NCBI RefSeq assembly: GCF_014696135.1
Contig: NZ_JACJPP010000012.1
Span: 1-64,000, forward strand
Direction of reading: 5' to 3'
Length of the DNA stretch: 64,000 bases
Source: Nodosilinea sp. FACHB-141
GTDB taxonomy: Bacteria; Cyanobacteriota; Cyanobacteriia; Phormidesmidales; Phormidesmidaceae
Shown: positions 34,546-43,495 of the stretch, piece after piece
How positions within the stretch are numbered: the first letter of the stretch is position 1
How the letters are laid out: each line of letters starts with the position of its first letter
Notes under the pieces: model-generated
What the model saw: the letters and a program-made list of their open reading frames with translations, nothing else
The model's database searches: none
What the model was told of the DNA's origin: nothing
Position numbers and translations under genes: made by a program

Positions 34546-36456
34546 CTACTTATAGCTGCGCTGGGTGAGCTGCACATTCTCAAATTCGAGAGTTTCCCGG
34601 TGCAGCTGGGGCGCTCGCCCTTCCCCCGCATATTCCCACGCTGCTACAAAGGCAAAGTGTTCGTCGTCGCGCTTGGCCTCACCATCGCGGGTTTGGTACT
34701 CTTCGCGAAAGTGCCCTCCGCAGGATTCTTCTCGTTGCAGAGCATCGCGGGCCATCAGCTCTGCCAGGTCGATAAAGTCAGCGACGCGTCCGGCAAACTC
34801 CAGGTTTTTGTTTAGGGTGTTGGCCTCCCCAGGAATTTTGAGGTTTTGCCAATACTCAGCTCGCAGGTCTTGAAGCTGGGCGATCGCACTCTCCAAGCCC
34901 TCCCGATTCCGCGCCATGCCCACGTAGTCCCATACAATGCGGCCCAGCTCGCGATGAAACTCCATCACCGTCTTGTTGCCCTGAATGCTCAGCAGCTTGG
35001 TAATGCGGGCCTTAGCGCTAGCCTCGGCTTCTCCAAAGGCATCGTCGTCGGTGGTTACGGTGGGCAAAGACTGCCCCGCAATGTAGTCGCCCAGTGTGTA
35101 GGGAATCACAAAGTAGCCATCCGCCAAGCCCTGCATCAGCGCGCTGGCCCCTAGCCGGTTAGCGCCGTGGTCAGAGAAATTCGCCTCGCCCAGCACAAAC
35201 AACCCAGGGATATTACTCATCAGGTGGTAGTCAACCCACAGGCCGCCCATGGTGTAGTGCACAGCGGGGTAGATGCGCATCGGCGTTTCGTAGGGGTTCT
35301 CGCCCGAGATCCGCTGGTACATGTCGAACAGGTTGCCGTAGCGGGCGGCGATGGTGTCGCGGCCTTGATGGGCGATCGCATCCCGAAAATCTAAATACAC
35401 CGCTAGCCCCGTATCACCTACGCCGCGCCCCTCATCGGTCATGGCCTTGGCATTGCGCGAGGCCACATCCCGAGGCACCAGGTTGCCAAAGGCGGGGTAG
35501 CGAGTTTCTAAGTAATAGTCGCGCTCCGCATCGGGGATGTCATCGGGATGGCGGTTATCCCCAGGTTTTAGCGGCACCCACACCCGCCCGTCGTTGCGCA
35601 GGCCCTCGCTCATCAGCGTGAGTTTCGATTGATAATCGCCCGACACCGGAATGCAGGTGGGGTGAATCTGCGTATAGCAGGGGTTAGCAAAGTAGGCCCC
35701 CCGCCGATGGCAGCGCCAAGCCGCTGTCACGTTAGAGTTCTTGGCGTTGGTCGAGAGGTAATAGACATTGCCATAGCCCCCGGTGCAGAGCAGCACCGCA
35801 TCTCCGGCGTAGCGCTCCAGCTCCCCTGTGACTAAGTTGCGCACCACAATGCCCCGCGCCTTGCCGTCAGCTACCACCAGTTCCAGCATTTCGCGGCGAG
35901 CATACACCTCGATTTTGCCGGCCTGCACCATGCGCATCATGGCGCTGTAAGCTCCGAGGAGTAATTGCTGGCCTGTCTGCCCCTTGGCGTAGAACGTCCG
36001 CGACACCTGCGCCCCACCAAAGGATCGGTTGTCGAGCAGCCCGCTATATTCCCGTGCGAAGGGCACACCCTGGGCTACGCACTGATCGATGATGCCGCTG
36101 CTGATCTCGGCTAGGCGATGCACATTGGCCTCGCGCGAGCGGTAGTCGCCACCTTTGATGGTGTCGTAGAACAGCCGCCACACGCTGTCGCCGTCGTTGG
36201 GGTAATTCTTCGTTGCGTTGATGCCTCCCTGGGCGGCAATGCTGTGGGCGCGCCGAGGTGAGTCTTGAATGCAGAAGCTTTTGACGTTGTAGCCTAGCTC
36301 TGCCAGGGTGGCCGCCGCCGAGGCCCCCGCTAGGCCAGTACCCACCACCAAAATGGTGTGCTTAGCCTTGTTTTTGGGGCTGACCAGACGGCAGTGGTCT
36401 TTAAAGTCGCTCCATTTCTGATTTAGCGGGCCAGCAGGAATGCGGGGGTCAAGCAT
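34546..36456 (-). CDS. sdhA: Succinate dehydrogenase/fumarate reductase flavoprotein subunit
   Basis: SdhA oxidises succinate to fumarate with covalent FAD and feeds electrons into the plastoquinone pool. The 636-residue protein has the FAD-binding [20 protein letters not shown] near residue 36, the covalent-FAD His in [17 protein letters not shown], substrate residues in THYTMGGL-type sequence (here [12 protein letters not shown]) near 400 and the capping segment [18 protein letters not shown]. The type matches the B-type (bacteroidete/epsilon-like) enzyme. The cytochrome b subunit gene (sdhC) lies on the same strand but about 8.2 kb upstream, with unrelated genes between. No sdhB is in the window. 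Confidence 0.95.
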   Translation of the reverse strand: MLDPRIPAGPLNQKWSDFKDHCRLVSPKNKAKHTILVVGTGLAGASAAATLAELGYNVKSFCIQDSPRRAHSIAAQGGINATKNYPNDGDSVWRLFYDTIKGGDYRSREANVHRLAEISSGIIDQCVAQGVPFAREYSGLLDNRSFGGAQVSRTFYAKGQTGQQLLLGAYSAMMRMVQAGKIEVYARREMLELVVADGKARGIVVRNLVTGELERYAGDAVLLCTGGYGNVYYLSTNAKNSNVTAAWRCHRRGAYFANPCYTQIHPTCIPVSGDYQSKLTLMSEGLRNDGRVWVPLKPGDNRHPDDIPDAERDYYLETRYPAFGNLVPRDVASRNAKAMTDEGRGVGDTGLAVYLDFRDAIAHQGRDTIAARYGNLFDMYQRISGENPYETPMRIYPAVHYTMGGLWVDYHLMSNIPGLFVLGEANFSDHGANRLGASALMQGLADGYFVIPYTLGDYIAGQSLPTVTTDDDAFGEAEASAKARITKLLSIQGNKTVMEFHRELGRIVWDYVGMARNREGLESAIAQLQDLRAEYWQNLKIPGEANTLNKNLEFAGRVADFIDLAELMARDALQREESCGGHFREEYQTRDGEAKRDDEHFAFVAAWEYAGEGRAPQLHRETLEFENVQLTQRSYK

Positions 36457-36884
36457 GGGGATGTGGGGAAGATGAGGCGCAGCGTATACGTGTATTTTAG
36501 ACCTGTCTGCATTTACACAGTCGCTGTGCTTCGCGCTACCTGTTCAACCACTGCTCAAACCTGCTCAATCATAGTTTTATCAAACGAGTTGCCTACTCGG
36601 TTTCACCCTCTCTACATTGCATGTGGCTTAGCAATAATGACAAAGTTGAGTGGCAAAACCATCCAAAACTCTGAGTAAGCCTCTCTGATCGGTCTGTTTC
36701 GACAATATGTTAGACTCCCACTGGACACAGGCTCTAGTCGCCCTATTATTTACTCGCGGTCACAGAATATTGTGTAGTGGCGATCGCACCCTCCTCTGCA
36801 AGCCTAAAACCTGGAAGAATTAGCTTTTTGATGCCGGCCTGTGAAACCACAATTTGACGAGCAGTTAATTTGTTTGAATCAGTA
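36457..36884. other. Intergenic region between sdhA and the RCCR-like gene
   Basis: Divergent spacer of 428 bases without a credible gene. It must contain promoters for sdhA on one side and the RCCR-like gene on the other. No repeats or att-like core were found here, so this is not an obvious island boundary. Confidence 0.5.
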
Positions 36885-37637
36885 ATGACTTCTCAAACTG
36901 ATCTAAACTATGCCACCTTATTTGCAAAGCTCCAAAGCATTTTGAGTGAGTTGCAAAGAGAAGTAACCCAACAAATTTCGGCTCTTCCTCAGCTAAATCA
37001 ACCGCTTCGAAGCTTTCAGAGCCCTGATGGCAACGTGACAGGCTCGCTTCTGACTTTTACTGGAGAAGAGCTAGATTGGCTGGTCTATTCGTGGTTTGAT
37101 GCCGCTCAAATGAAATTTGGCACTACGCGCTTGACTCTTTGGCTAAGTCCGCTGATTCAAGTGCCTCACTTAGCCTTTGAATTTGGCACAAAGCCTGATC
37201 TCTTCTTCTACATCGACTACATACCTAGAGTCGATTTATGGACTGACTTAAGCTATACAGAAGAATACTATGAACCTTTGAATGCCACTTACATGGCGTT
37301 GCGGGAGAACCCTAATCTGTCTTTGTTTGTGAGCAAGGCGCTGTACATTAGGCAGTTGCAGTCCCCAACACCGCTTTGCTTTACCTGCCCTACGACCCAA
37401 GACTCTCTCGCATTGATTGAACGTACTGCCCAAGAGATGTGTTCTCGCTGGCTCACCTGGGTTAAGCAGGCAGCACCTGTCCCCGTAGAGCACCAAGCTG
37501 CGTTGGCAAAACGGGATCTACTGATGCGAAAAACTGTGGCCGAGCGAGATCCAGGCAATGCTGTAGCCACGCAGATTTTTGGGAAAGAGCTGGCAGATCA
37601 ATTGATCCGTGCCTTGTGGAGTAAGGACTATGAGTAA
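36885..37637 (+). CDS. Red chlorophyll catabolite reductase-like protein (bilin reductase family)
   Basis: The 250-residue protein resembles plant RCCR, a ferredoxin-dependent bilin reductase family member that reduces red chlorophyll catabolite in chlorophyll breakdown. Matching stretches are VPHLAFEFGT, FFYIDYIPRVDLWTDL (plant form L.LDLPHRKDLVLNPD), YTEEYYEPL, and LSLFVSKALYIRQLQSPTP. The order and spacing fit over about 120 residues. Substrate in a cyanobacterium is unknown. ATG at 36885 is used; an in-frame TTG 15 bases upstream is the alternative. The downstream gene overlaps it by eight bases, so the two are translationally coupled. Confidence 0.65.
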   Translation: MTSQTDLNYATLFAKLQSILSELQREVTQQISALPQLNQPLRSFQSPDGNVTGSLLTFTGEELDWLVYSWFDAAQMKFGTTRLTLWLSPLIQVPHLAFEFGTKPDLFFYIDYIPRVDLWTDLSYTEEYYEPLNATYMALRENPNLSLFVSKALYIRQLQSPTPLCFTCPTTQDSLALIERTAQEMCSRWLTWVKQAAPVPVEHQAALAKRDLLMRKTVAERDPGNAVATQIFGKELADQLIRALWSKDYE

Positions 37638-38544
37638 CTCAGAAGCAGCGATCGGCAAAGTGCTACTCATCGGTGTGACTGGGGGAACGGGCAGTAATGC
37701 CGTCAAGGGATTGCTTGAACAAAAGGTAACTGACCTTCGTGCAATCACCCGCAAAATTGACCTTGAGCGTCCTTCCCTATCTAAATTACACAACAGCGGT
37801 ATTGAGCTAGTTGAAGCTGATCTTGATGATGAGTCTTCATTGAAAGCAGCTTTCGCAGATGTTTCAGCCGTCTATTGTCACGCAACTGCTCCAGATTCTG
37901 CTAAACCTGACCCCCAGGAAGTGGTAAGGGCACAACGAATAGCCCAAGCTGCTAAGCAAGCCAATGTCAGCCACGTTGTCTACAACTCTGCGGGAGGAGC
38001 CGATCGCAAGTCTGGCATTGCTCACATTGAGCAAAAATATCGAGTAGAACAAATTCTCAAGCAGGCAAATTTGCCTACAACTATGTTGCGCGCCTGCTTA
38101 TTCATGGAGGAGTTTTGGAAGCAATACACTCGTCCGTCTATTCTCAAAGGGTCTTTTCCTTTCGCAGTTCAACCCGATAGACCGCTTCATTTGGTTACAA
38201 CAAAAGATATGGGGCGAGTGGCCGCATACGTGATGAAGCACCGCTCTGAGTATGTTGGCAAAGACATTGAGCTGGCTGGAGACGTGTTGACCCCCAAACA
38301 AATGACGGCGGCATTTGCTAACGCACAGGGAAGCACTGTGGTTTACAAAGAAGTACCTCCCTGGATTTTCTTGCTTTTGTTTCGCAAGTCGCTGTTTGAT
38401 TTGATTCAGTGGTATCGCCGGCAGGGCTATCAAGCGGATGTCTCTGCTCTAAGAGAGGAATTTCCTGGGTTGCTCACTACTTTTGCTGATTTTTTAGCAG
38501 AAACCAGCTGGGCAAACCCAGAGTTGACGTACCAAGATCTATAA
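37630..38544 (+). CDS. NmrA-like NAD(P)-binding protein
   Basis: The 304-residue product is an atypical SDR: GKVLLIGVTGGTGSNAVKGLL near residue 9 supplies the dinucleotide-binding glycines, followed by ELVEADLDDESSLKAAF and VSHVVYNSAGGADRKS in place of the usual catalytic Tyr-x3-Lys region. It therefore fits NmrA/HSCARG-type proteins, which may be redox sensors or reductases. Its start codon lies inside the RCCR-like gene's last codons. Co-function with that gene, perhaps on a tetrapyrrole or its electron supply, is inference from the overlap only. Confidence 0.8.
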   Translation: MSNSEAAIGKVLLIGVTGGTGSNAVKGLLEQKVTDLRAITRKIDLERPSLSKLHNSGIELVEADLDDESSLKAAFADVSAVYCHATAPDSAKPDPQEVVRAQRIAQAAKQANVSHVVYNSAGGADRKSGIAHIEQKYRVEQILKQANLPTTMLRACLFMEEFWKQYTRPSILKGSFPFAVQPDRPLHLVTTKDMGRVAAYVMKHRSEYVGKDIELAGDVLTPKQMTAAFANAQGSTVVYKEVPPWIFLLLFRKSLFDLIQWYRRQGYQADVSALREEFPGLLTTFADFLAETSWANPELTYQDL

Positions 38545-38703
38545 AATTTTCAAGGGTTTGTACGAGTGTTTACGAGCTGTAGATTGGTTTGGGCTGGCGG
38601 AACTCAACTTCCACTGTTGGGTCAGTTGGCTACCGACCCTAGCGCTTAATCCATTGAGCCATCGTATCTGTTGCGGCTGGAGATGAAGATCTAATCGTAT
38701 GAC

Positions 38704-39080
38704 CTACTCTTCAACGCGACTTGTGGCGTGGCGATCGCGCTCATACCGTCTTGCTAGTGGAAGCGGTGGCAACCAGGACTCACGACGAATGCTCCAGTTT
38801 TCGTAGGTTGGCATCAATTGGTCAGGGGCATCTAGGGAGCCCAGATGCACTTCGATTTTGTCTGCGGTGCGCGCAAAAACGTATGAGCCACAGCGAGGAC
38901 AGAAAAATCGACCGTAGTAGTCGCGGGTTTCGCCAGCGATCGCTACGGCATCTTGAGGGAAGAGCGCGGCAGCGTAGAAGAGGGCTCCATAGTGTTGCGG
39001 CAGTCGAAACAGTGACAAACGCCAACCTGATAGGGACGCAACCAAAGTGCTGGGCATACAGTGTAGACGTAAGCTAGCCA
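38704..39080 (-). pseudogene. GFA-family (glutathione-dependent formaldehyde-activating-like) gene, frameshifted
   Basis: The distal part encodes a good GFA/CENP-V-type zinc domain: HYGALFYAAALFPQDAV, then YGRFFCPRCGSYVFARTADK and EVHLGSLDAPDQLMPTYENW. The proximal motif RPYQVGVCHCFDCRN, carrying the first zinc Cys residues, is in another frame. The two join if one base is restored at about 38995 (within CGCAA-CAC). The frame containing the distal part has an N-terminus that lacks these Cys. The gene is thus inactivated by a one-base deletion, unless the base is a sequencing error. The usual far N-terminal GSCxCG motif was not found either. Confidence 0.75.
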
Positions 39081-39163
39081 TGGACGTGCGCTGGTTTTCC
39101 GGGTTTGTCCCTTGCTCTTGAAAAGAGTAGGGCAAGTTGGCTCTGATTTCGCCCCTTCTGTTA

Positions 39164-39835
39164 TCAGCCGGTTGCTTGCCCAGTGAAAACTGCTAATTGA
39201 GCGTCAAAAGCACGTTTGAAGGCGGGTCGCGCTTCGCCACGGGCGACGTAGGCGGCGAGGGTCGGATATTGCTCCAAAATATTTGAGCCGCCCAGTCTGC
39301 GCAGCACCTGCACCATCAGTAAGTCACCGGCGCTGAAAACATCGTCGAGCCAATCGGCATCGCCAAGCCGCATGGAAAGGTCATCTAACCGGCTGCGGAT
39401 GCGATCCTCGATGAGGGGCAGACGCTCTTCGTACCAGGTCTTGTCGCGCTCCAAGTACATCGCGGCTTCGCGCTGCACTATGGGCGGCTCTACCGTGGCG
39501 ATCGCGGCAAACATCCAAGTGATGGCGCGCGCCCGAGCATTGGCATCTTGTGGCAGCAGACCCGCATGGCGCTCCGCAATATGGAGCACGATCGCCCCCG
39601 ACTCAAACAAGGCGAGATCGCCTTCTTCATAGGTCGGTATTTGCCCAAAAGGATGAAGCGCACGATGGGTAGTTTCTTTCATTGCGCTGAATGAAACAAG
39701 ACGAACGTTATAGGGCTGGCCCACTTCCTCAAGCGCCCAGCGCACGGGCATGTCACGCGCTAGTCCTTGGCCGCGATCGGGCGACTGTTCAAAGGCGGTG
39801 ATGGTGGGGACCATTTGAGAACTCCGGTTGCCCAT
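39164..39835 (-). CDS. Glutathione S-transferase family protein
   Basis: The 223-residue protein has the N-terminal thioredoxin-like domain (PTITAFEQSPDRGQGLARDM; PVRWALEEVGQPYNVRLVSF; FGQIPTYEEGDLALFESGAI, the last holding the conserved cis-Pro and Glu-Ser of the glutathione site) and an all-helical C-terminal domain (WLDDVFSAGDLLMVQVL, with the conserved N-capping Asp). Substrates cannot be inferred; family members conjugate, isomerise or reduce electrophiles. GGAG lies eight bases before the ATG. It is upstream of the broken GFA gene on the same strand, a common pairing in acquired detoxification clusters. Confidence 0.88.
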   Translation of the reverse strand: MGNRSSQMVPTITAFEQSPDRGQGLARDMPVRWALEEVGQPYNVRLVSFSAMKETTHRALHPFGQIPTYEEGDLALFESGAIVLHIAERHAGLLPQDANARARAITWMFAAIATVEPPIVQREAAMYLERDKTWYEERLPLIEDRIRSRLDDLSMRLGDADWLDDVFSAGDLLMVQVLRRLGGSNILEQYPTLAAYVARGEARPAFKRAFDAQLAVFTGQATG

Positions 39836-40369
39836 TTTCCTGCTCCTTGACGGATTGTGTGCTTGCTCTCGTTAGTCGAATGGCACAATACAAAATCGAC
39901 AAACCACAGGATTCTTCCACCGATAGCTAACTGTGAGCCTAACGATCGCAATTACCAGATGCTAATAACCTCTGCTTTCAACCGGCCTAAACAGTATCTA
40001 CAAGGGATTTGCGATTGCACTGTCTTTTGGGTTAGCCAACAAGGAGTAAGGGTGGTTAGTCGCGATCGCCCTTCAAACAAGTCTTCGGCCCTCGCCCCAT
40101 AGACACAATTTGGAGTGATGAGGTTACTAGGCTGCCCTAGCCCAACGCTTCATCGATTGATTGCAAGCAGCCTAATGACGGGTCATTTCAGCGGTACGGA
40201 GCACCCCTTAGAATTGCGCCAGAGTGTCTGTCTGTTAGCTGCAACCGAGTAGTTAAACATAGCTACTGTATTACTGCTCCCCTAATTATCTTAGTAATAG
40301 CTCTTCGGAATGATGCAGAAATCATAAACTTAGCTGAACCTACTTTAGTAGAGTGAAAAATAAATTTGT
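39836..40369. other. Intergenic region between gst and SDR genes
   Basis: No gene is supported in these 534 bases. A GCCCAAC...GTTAGCT pair near 40140-40240 was examined as a recombination site, but its arms do not pair. Confidence 0.5.
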
Positions 40370-41161
40370 ATGACGACAGCCTTGATCACCGGAGCCTCTG
40401 CTGGCATTGGTGCAGCATTTGCCCAACAATTAGCAGCGCATCAAACCGATCTTGTGCTGGTCGCTCGTTCCCAGGACAAGTTACAGGAACTTGCTAATTC
40501 CCTCAGGCATCAACATCAAATCCAAGTAGACATTATCGTCCAAGATTTGACAGCACCGAACGCAACAGAAACTATCTTTCAAACTGTGCAGCAGCTTGGG
40601 CGATCGATCGACCTATTGGTCAACAATGCTGGAGTTGGAGATTACGGTGATTTCACCGAAAGCAATCGAGACCTTCAGCTTAAGATGGTGCAGCTTAATA
40701 TTGCAACGATTGTGGATTTGAGCCATCGCTTCTTGCCTGGAATGCGGCAGCGTCGAACTGGAGGGATAATCAATATGTCTTCAGTGGCTGCGTTTCAGTC
40801 TATGCCCTACTTCTCGATCTACGCGGCAACAAAAGCATTTACTCTCAGCTTTAGCGAAGCATTGTGGGCCGAGAATCGCAGCTACGGCGTGCATGTACTA
40901 GCTGTTTGTCCAGGACCAGCTGGCATTAAGTTCTTCAAAGAAGCGGGATTTCCGTCGTCCCTGATTAACGTCGCTGAAAAAATCGATACGCCGGTTAAGA
41001 CTGTTGTACAAGATGCCCTTGAGGCATTTGAGAAACGAGAGCCGATCGTGATTCCTGGCAGTCTAATTAATCCTATTCTGGCTACGCTGCCTCGGTTTGT
41101 GCCGCGAGAGTGGGTTTCTAGCTTCTGGAAGTTGATATTAGGGCATGATTTTGACAAATGA
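40370..41161 (+). CDS. Short-chain dehydrogenase/reductase
   Basis: The 263-residue classical SDR has the cofactor motif TALITGASAGIGAAFAQQL at the start, LLVNNAGVGDYG near 85, a catalytic Ser in NMSSVAAFQS and the YAATK catalytic Tyr-Lys near 155. A hydrophobic C-terminal tail (WVSSFWKLILGHDF) is present. The Arg in the second strand (LVARSQDKL) favours NADPH. Substrate unknown; fatty-acyl or sterol-like dehydrogenases share this form. It converges with the YkvA-type gene. Confidence 0.9.
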   Translation: MTTALITGASAGIGAAFAQQLAAHQTDLVLVARSQDKLQELANSLRHQHQIQVDIIVQDLTAPNATETIFQTVQQLGRSIDLLVNNAGVGDYGDFTESNRDLQLKMVQLNIATIVDLSHRFLPGMRQRRTGGIINMSSVAAFQSMPYFSIYAATKAFTLSFSEALWAENRSYGVHVLAVCPGPAGIKFFKEAGFPSSLINVAEKIDTPVKTVVQDALEAFEKREPIVIPGSLINPILATLPRFVPREWVSSFWKLILGHDFDK

Positions 41162-41260
41162 GAGCATCCTCTGAGCTTATTTGTTTAGAAAGTGGAGCAT
41201 AAAACGAACTGCAAACACTGCAAGCAGAACCCAAATAATCAAAATTATTCCTGCTGCTAT

Positions 41261-41569
41261 TCAATTCTTTGGCTTATTGCGTTGTGTAGTAGACTGCGAC
41301 CGTACTCGGCATTCTGCCATTACCTCTAGAGGAATCATCTTGAGTGCAAGCGTAATACCGATTGGAACAAGAATTAAATCATCGAGATAGCCCAAAATCG
41401 GGATAGGATCGGGGATCAAGTCAATAGGGCTAAAAGCGTAGCCAACAACACAGGCTGTAAAGACTCGTGCATACCAAGGTACGCGAGGATCACGATATGC
41501 CAAATACAGCGCGTACAACTCTGTTTTTAATCGCTTGGCTTGTTGCTTCAGCTTCTGTAGGACTGTCAT
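41261..41569 (-). CDS. YkvA (DUF1232) protein truncated by a TGA codon
   Basis: The 102-residue product starts MTVLQKLKQQAKRLKTELYA and has the DUF1232 core YAFSPIDLIPDPIPILGYLDDLILVP. After QRNKPKN the frame meets TGA (41261-41263). It then continues without a further stop to 41177 as IAAGIILIIWVLLAVFAVRF and a short tail, a transmembrane helix of the kind that ends full-length cyanobacterial YkvA proteins after NW. The TGA therefore replaces the usual TGG (Trp), removing the C-terminal helix. ATG at 41569 is used; a TTG 12 bases upstream is the only other start. Function of DUF1232 is not established. Confidence 0.75.
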   Translation of the reverse strand: MTVLQKLKQQAKRLKTELYALYLAYRDPRVPWYARVFTACVVGYAFSPIDLIPDPIPILGYLDDLILVPIGITLALKMIPLEVMAECRVRSQSTTQRNKPKN

Positions 41570-41702
41570 GCACCATCCCAACTACGTTTAATAAAGCAAC
41601 TATATCTGTAGTGTGACAAGTAAATATTAGGTACACATTCTTACAAGTGCTGAATGCCCTACCAATGGTTTGACAACTACGTCCTGCACAATGAACCCAA
41701 GT

Positions 41703-41867
41703 GATCTAATTACGTATTAAGCGCTAAAACTGCTGAATAAGCCCCTAATTCTAGGGTGTTATCGCTCGCTTTTGGTGGTTAACGCCTGAGTCTGGGGGCC
41801 TTATCCGTCAATTAGCCTGAATAAGCCCTCTTACTGGATGCTTGTATAGCAGCTTTTGGGTTTGCAA
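41703..41867 (-). repeat. Direct repeat, left copy, with degenerate attC-like end
   Basis: About 165 bases match the copy at 43435-43600, at roughly three quarters identity by eye. Shared blocks include GTATTAAG, GCTGRATAAGCCCC, GTGTTATCG, CTTATC.GTCAATTA and TTTTGGGTTTGCAATC. The first 62 bases have an attC-like layout on the minus strand, but its terminal core reads ATTAGAT instead of GTTAGAC. It lies downstream of the 41978 cassette-type gene. Confidence 0.7.
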
Positions 41868-41977
41868 TCCCTGTCAGTTAGGTTGTGCAGCTTTGTCAAA
41901 GGCAATAACCCGGCGCTAGCAATGGTTTCGTTGGGGTTGGCGATAGCGAAACCCAACCTACTCGCTACAGGAGCTAG

Positions 41978-42544
41978 TCATAACTGAACGAAGCGAACTT
42001 TCACGTTTTTTGCGGGACGGACGTAATCCGTGATTGGACAAATCTCACCGTCCCGCGACAGCTCTTCGATGGATTGCCAGAAAGTCGCCTCGTTGGGATG
42101 CATGCCAAAGACAAAATATCCTGGATGCACTGCGTCGAGTGCAAACCAGATTGGCACGTTGATGCCTGACGCAGTCTCGTAGAAACAATCGCCGGCGGGC
42201 AGTCCCCCCTCCCAAGTTGCGATAATTTCCGCATTTCTTGCAGCGAGCGGACCAACTTGCTTCTCCACTACTGTATTGAGTCGTCGCTCTACCTCGTCGA
42301 TCGCCGCGTCCTCAGCTGTTTGGTTCCAGTTTGGAAAGTCCGGACGCACAGCTTTTGCCAACACATAATGCGGGGTCGGATTGCCCAAAATTCGGTAAAG
42401 TCTGAAAACGTCGAGCGGCACACCCATAGGTGAGATAACGCTAAATGTAGCGGCTGTAATTGATTTTACTTTGCCACCAGCTTGAACCAACAGTCCGCTG
42501 CCATGGCGTGTTACTACGTTAACACCAGCGATCAGTAGAGGCAT
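41978..42544 (-). CDS. Cassette-borne hypothetical protein
   Basis: I do not recognise the family. The 188-residue product has an ALVVQAGG-like N-terminus (VNVVTRHGSGLLVQAGGKVK), a middle helix (IDEVERRLNTVVEKQVG) and aromatic segments (IWFALDAVHPGYFVFGMHP). No signal peptide or membrane helix is seen. The ATG falls inside the GTTATGC core of the attC-like site just upstream. Its coding direction matches the preceding methyltransferase gene, as in integron cassette arrays. An unusual feature is the absence of any space between the recombination core and the start codon. Confidence 0.6.
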   Translation of the reverse strand: MPLLIAGVNVVTRHGSGLLVQAGGKVKSITAATFSVISPMGVPLDVFRLYRILGNPTPHYVLAKAVRPDFPNWNQTAEDAAIDEVERRLNTVVEKQVGPLAARNAEIIATWEGGLPAGDCFYETASGINVPIWFALDAVHPGYFVFGMHPNEATFWQSIEELSRDGEICPITDYVRPAKNVKVRFVQL

Positions 42545-42628
42545 AACAAATCAAATTAGCGGCGGCAGATAAACTCGAACTTAGCACCAGAGGCTTTCAA
42601 CCGTCCGCCTGCATTTGAATTGTTAGAC
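42541..42628 (-). other. attC-like integron recombination site
   Basis: On the minus strand, 13 bases after the methyltransferase stop, R'' reads GTCTAAC (exact RYYYAAC), followed by AATTCAAATGCAGGCGG. The far arm CCGCCGCTAATTTGATTT ends in GTTATGC (one mismatch to GTTRRRY). The arms pair as AACAA-TCAAAT / ATTTGA-TTGTT and GGCGG / CCGCC, with unpaired bases between them, as expected for a folded attC bottom strand. Length is 88 bases. The site lies exactly between two same-strand genes. Confidence 0.7.
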
Positions 42629-42641
42629 GGACGGCTTTTTT

Positions 42642-43394
42642 CTAAGCTGCTTGCAGAACATAGAACGTATAACCATAAGAGTCGCTGAATTTTTCAAACA
42701 GTCGCATCTCTTCTTCAGTTTCACGAATAACGGATTGAGTAATTGGGGTGATTTTGATCTGCTGTATTCGCTCACGAAGCGGTTCATAGTAATTGACCCA
42801 CCAAGCCTGACTCGGCAGCCGATGCGTAGAGAGTACGCTAAAGCCAGACCGACTTGCCCGAGCGATATTCTCAGCTTCAGTCCCCATCATCGGATAGGCA
42901 TTTTGCCAATACGCGCTCACAGGATCTGGTGCATCATCAATAAACCAATTCATCTCAGATATAACGGCAATACCGCTGTTAGTAAGAAGCGGTCGCCAGA
43001 GTTTAAGACCCTGCTCAAACCCAATATGATAAACCGCTCCCTCAGACCAAAGCAGGTCAACTGAACCCGCTGACCAATCAAGTTGAGCCATATCACCCTG
43101 AATCGGAATGATTAAATGCTCAAGACCAAGCTGTTTTGCACGCGTTGCCAATTCGTCGATAAAAACCGAAGAAGAATCAACTGCCATGACCGTGCTTTGG
43201 TAGTGTTGTGCAAGCAGCAATGCACCAGCACCGCTTCCACATCCAAGATCGGCAATTCGCGGCTTGATCGGCAAAGTAGAAAGATGGCTCAAAATGTGGC
43301 GCGAGAAGTCAGAGTCACCTGGCCCTTTACGATCGCGTCCACAGTGTAAATTAATCAAAGCGGTGATGTACTCAGTTTGAGTGTCTGTACTCAT
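42642..43394 (-). CDS. SAM-dependent methyltransferase, cassette-borne
   Basis: The 250-residue product is a class I methyltransferase. IADLGCGSGAGALLLAQH near residue 45 is the SAM-binding motif I, VMAVDSSSVFIDEL follows as the acidic second strand, and IQGDMAQLDWSAGSVDLLWSEG carries motifs II/III. A helical insert with WWVNYYEPLRERI lies near 205. Family resemblance is to small-molecule methyltransferases with an unknown substrate. It is followed by an attC-like site and preceded by another, so it forms a typical gene cassette. Confidence 0.85.
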   Translation of the reverse strand: MSTDTQTEYITALINLHCGRDRKGPGDSDFSRHILSHLSTLPIKPRIADLGCGSGAGALLLAQHYQSTVMAVDSSSVFIDELATRAKQLGLEHLIIPIQGDMAQLDWSAGSVDLLWSEGAVYHIGFEQGLKLWRPLLTNSGIAVISEMNWFIDDAPDPVSAYWQNAYPMMGTEAENIARASRSGFSVLSTHRLPSQAWWVNYYEPLRERIQQIKITPITQSVIRETEEEMRLFEKFSDSYGYTFYVLQAA

Positions 43395-43434
43395 ATGGAT
43401 TTTTGGTAGCTTTTAATATTAAGAGGCTCTTGCC

Positions 43435-43495
43435 GTCTAACTCTGTATTAAGTGTCAAATCTGCTGGATAAGCCCCTTATTTCAGAGTGTTATCG
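43435..43495 (-). other. attC-like site upstream of the methyltransferase cassette
   Basis: On the minus strand the 3' core is GTTAGAC (43435-43441), an exact GTTRRRY. The 5' core is CGATAAC, a weaker match. The inner arms CTCTGAAATAAG and CTTAATACAGAG pair imperfectly around a 23-base loop. At 61 bases it is near the minimum length for attC. Confidence 0.5.

Noticed and set aside
40140-40246. attC-like pair GCCCAAC ... GTTAGCT
   Set aside because: The cores fit loosely but the inner arms do not pair, so there is no attC fold.
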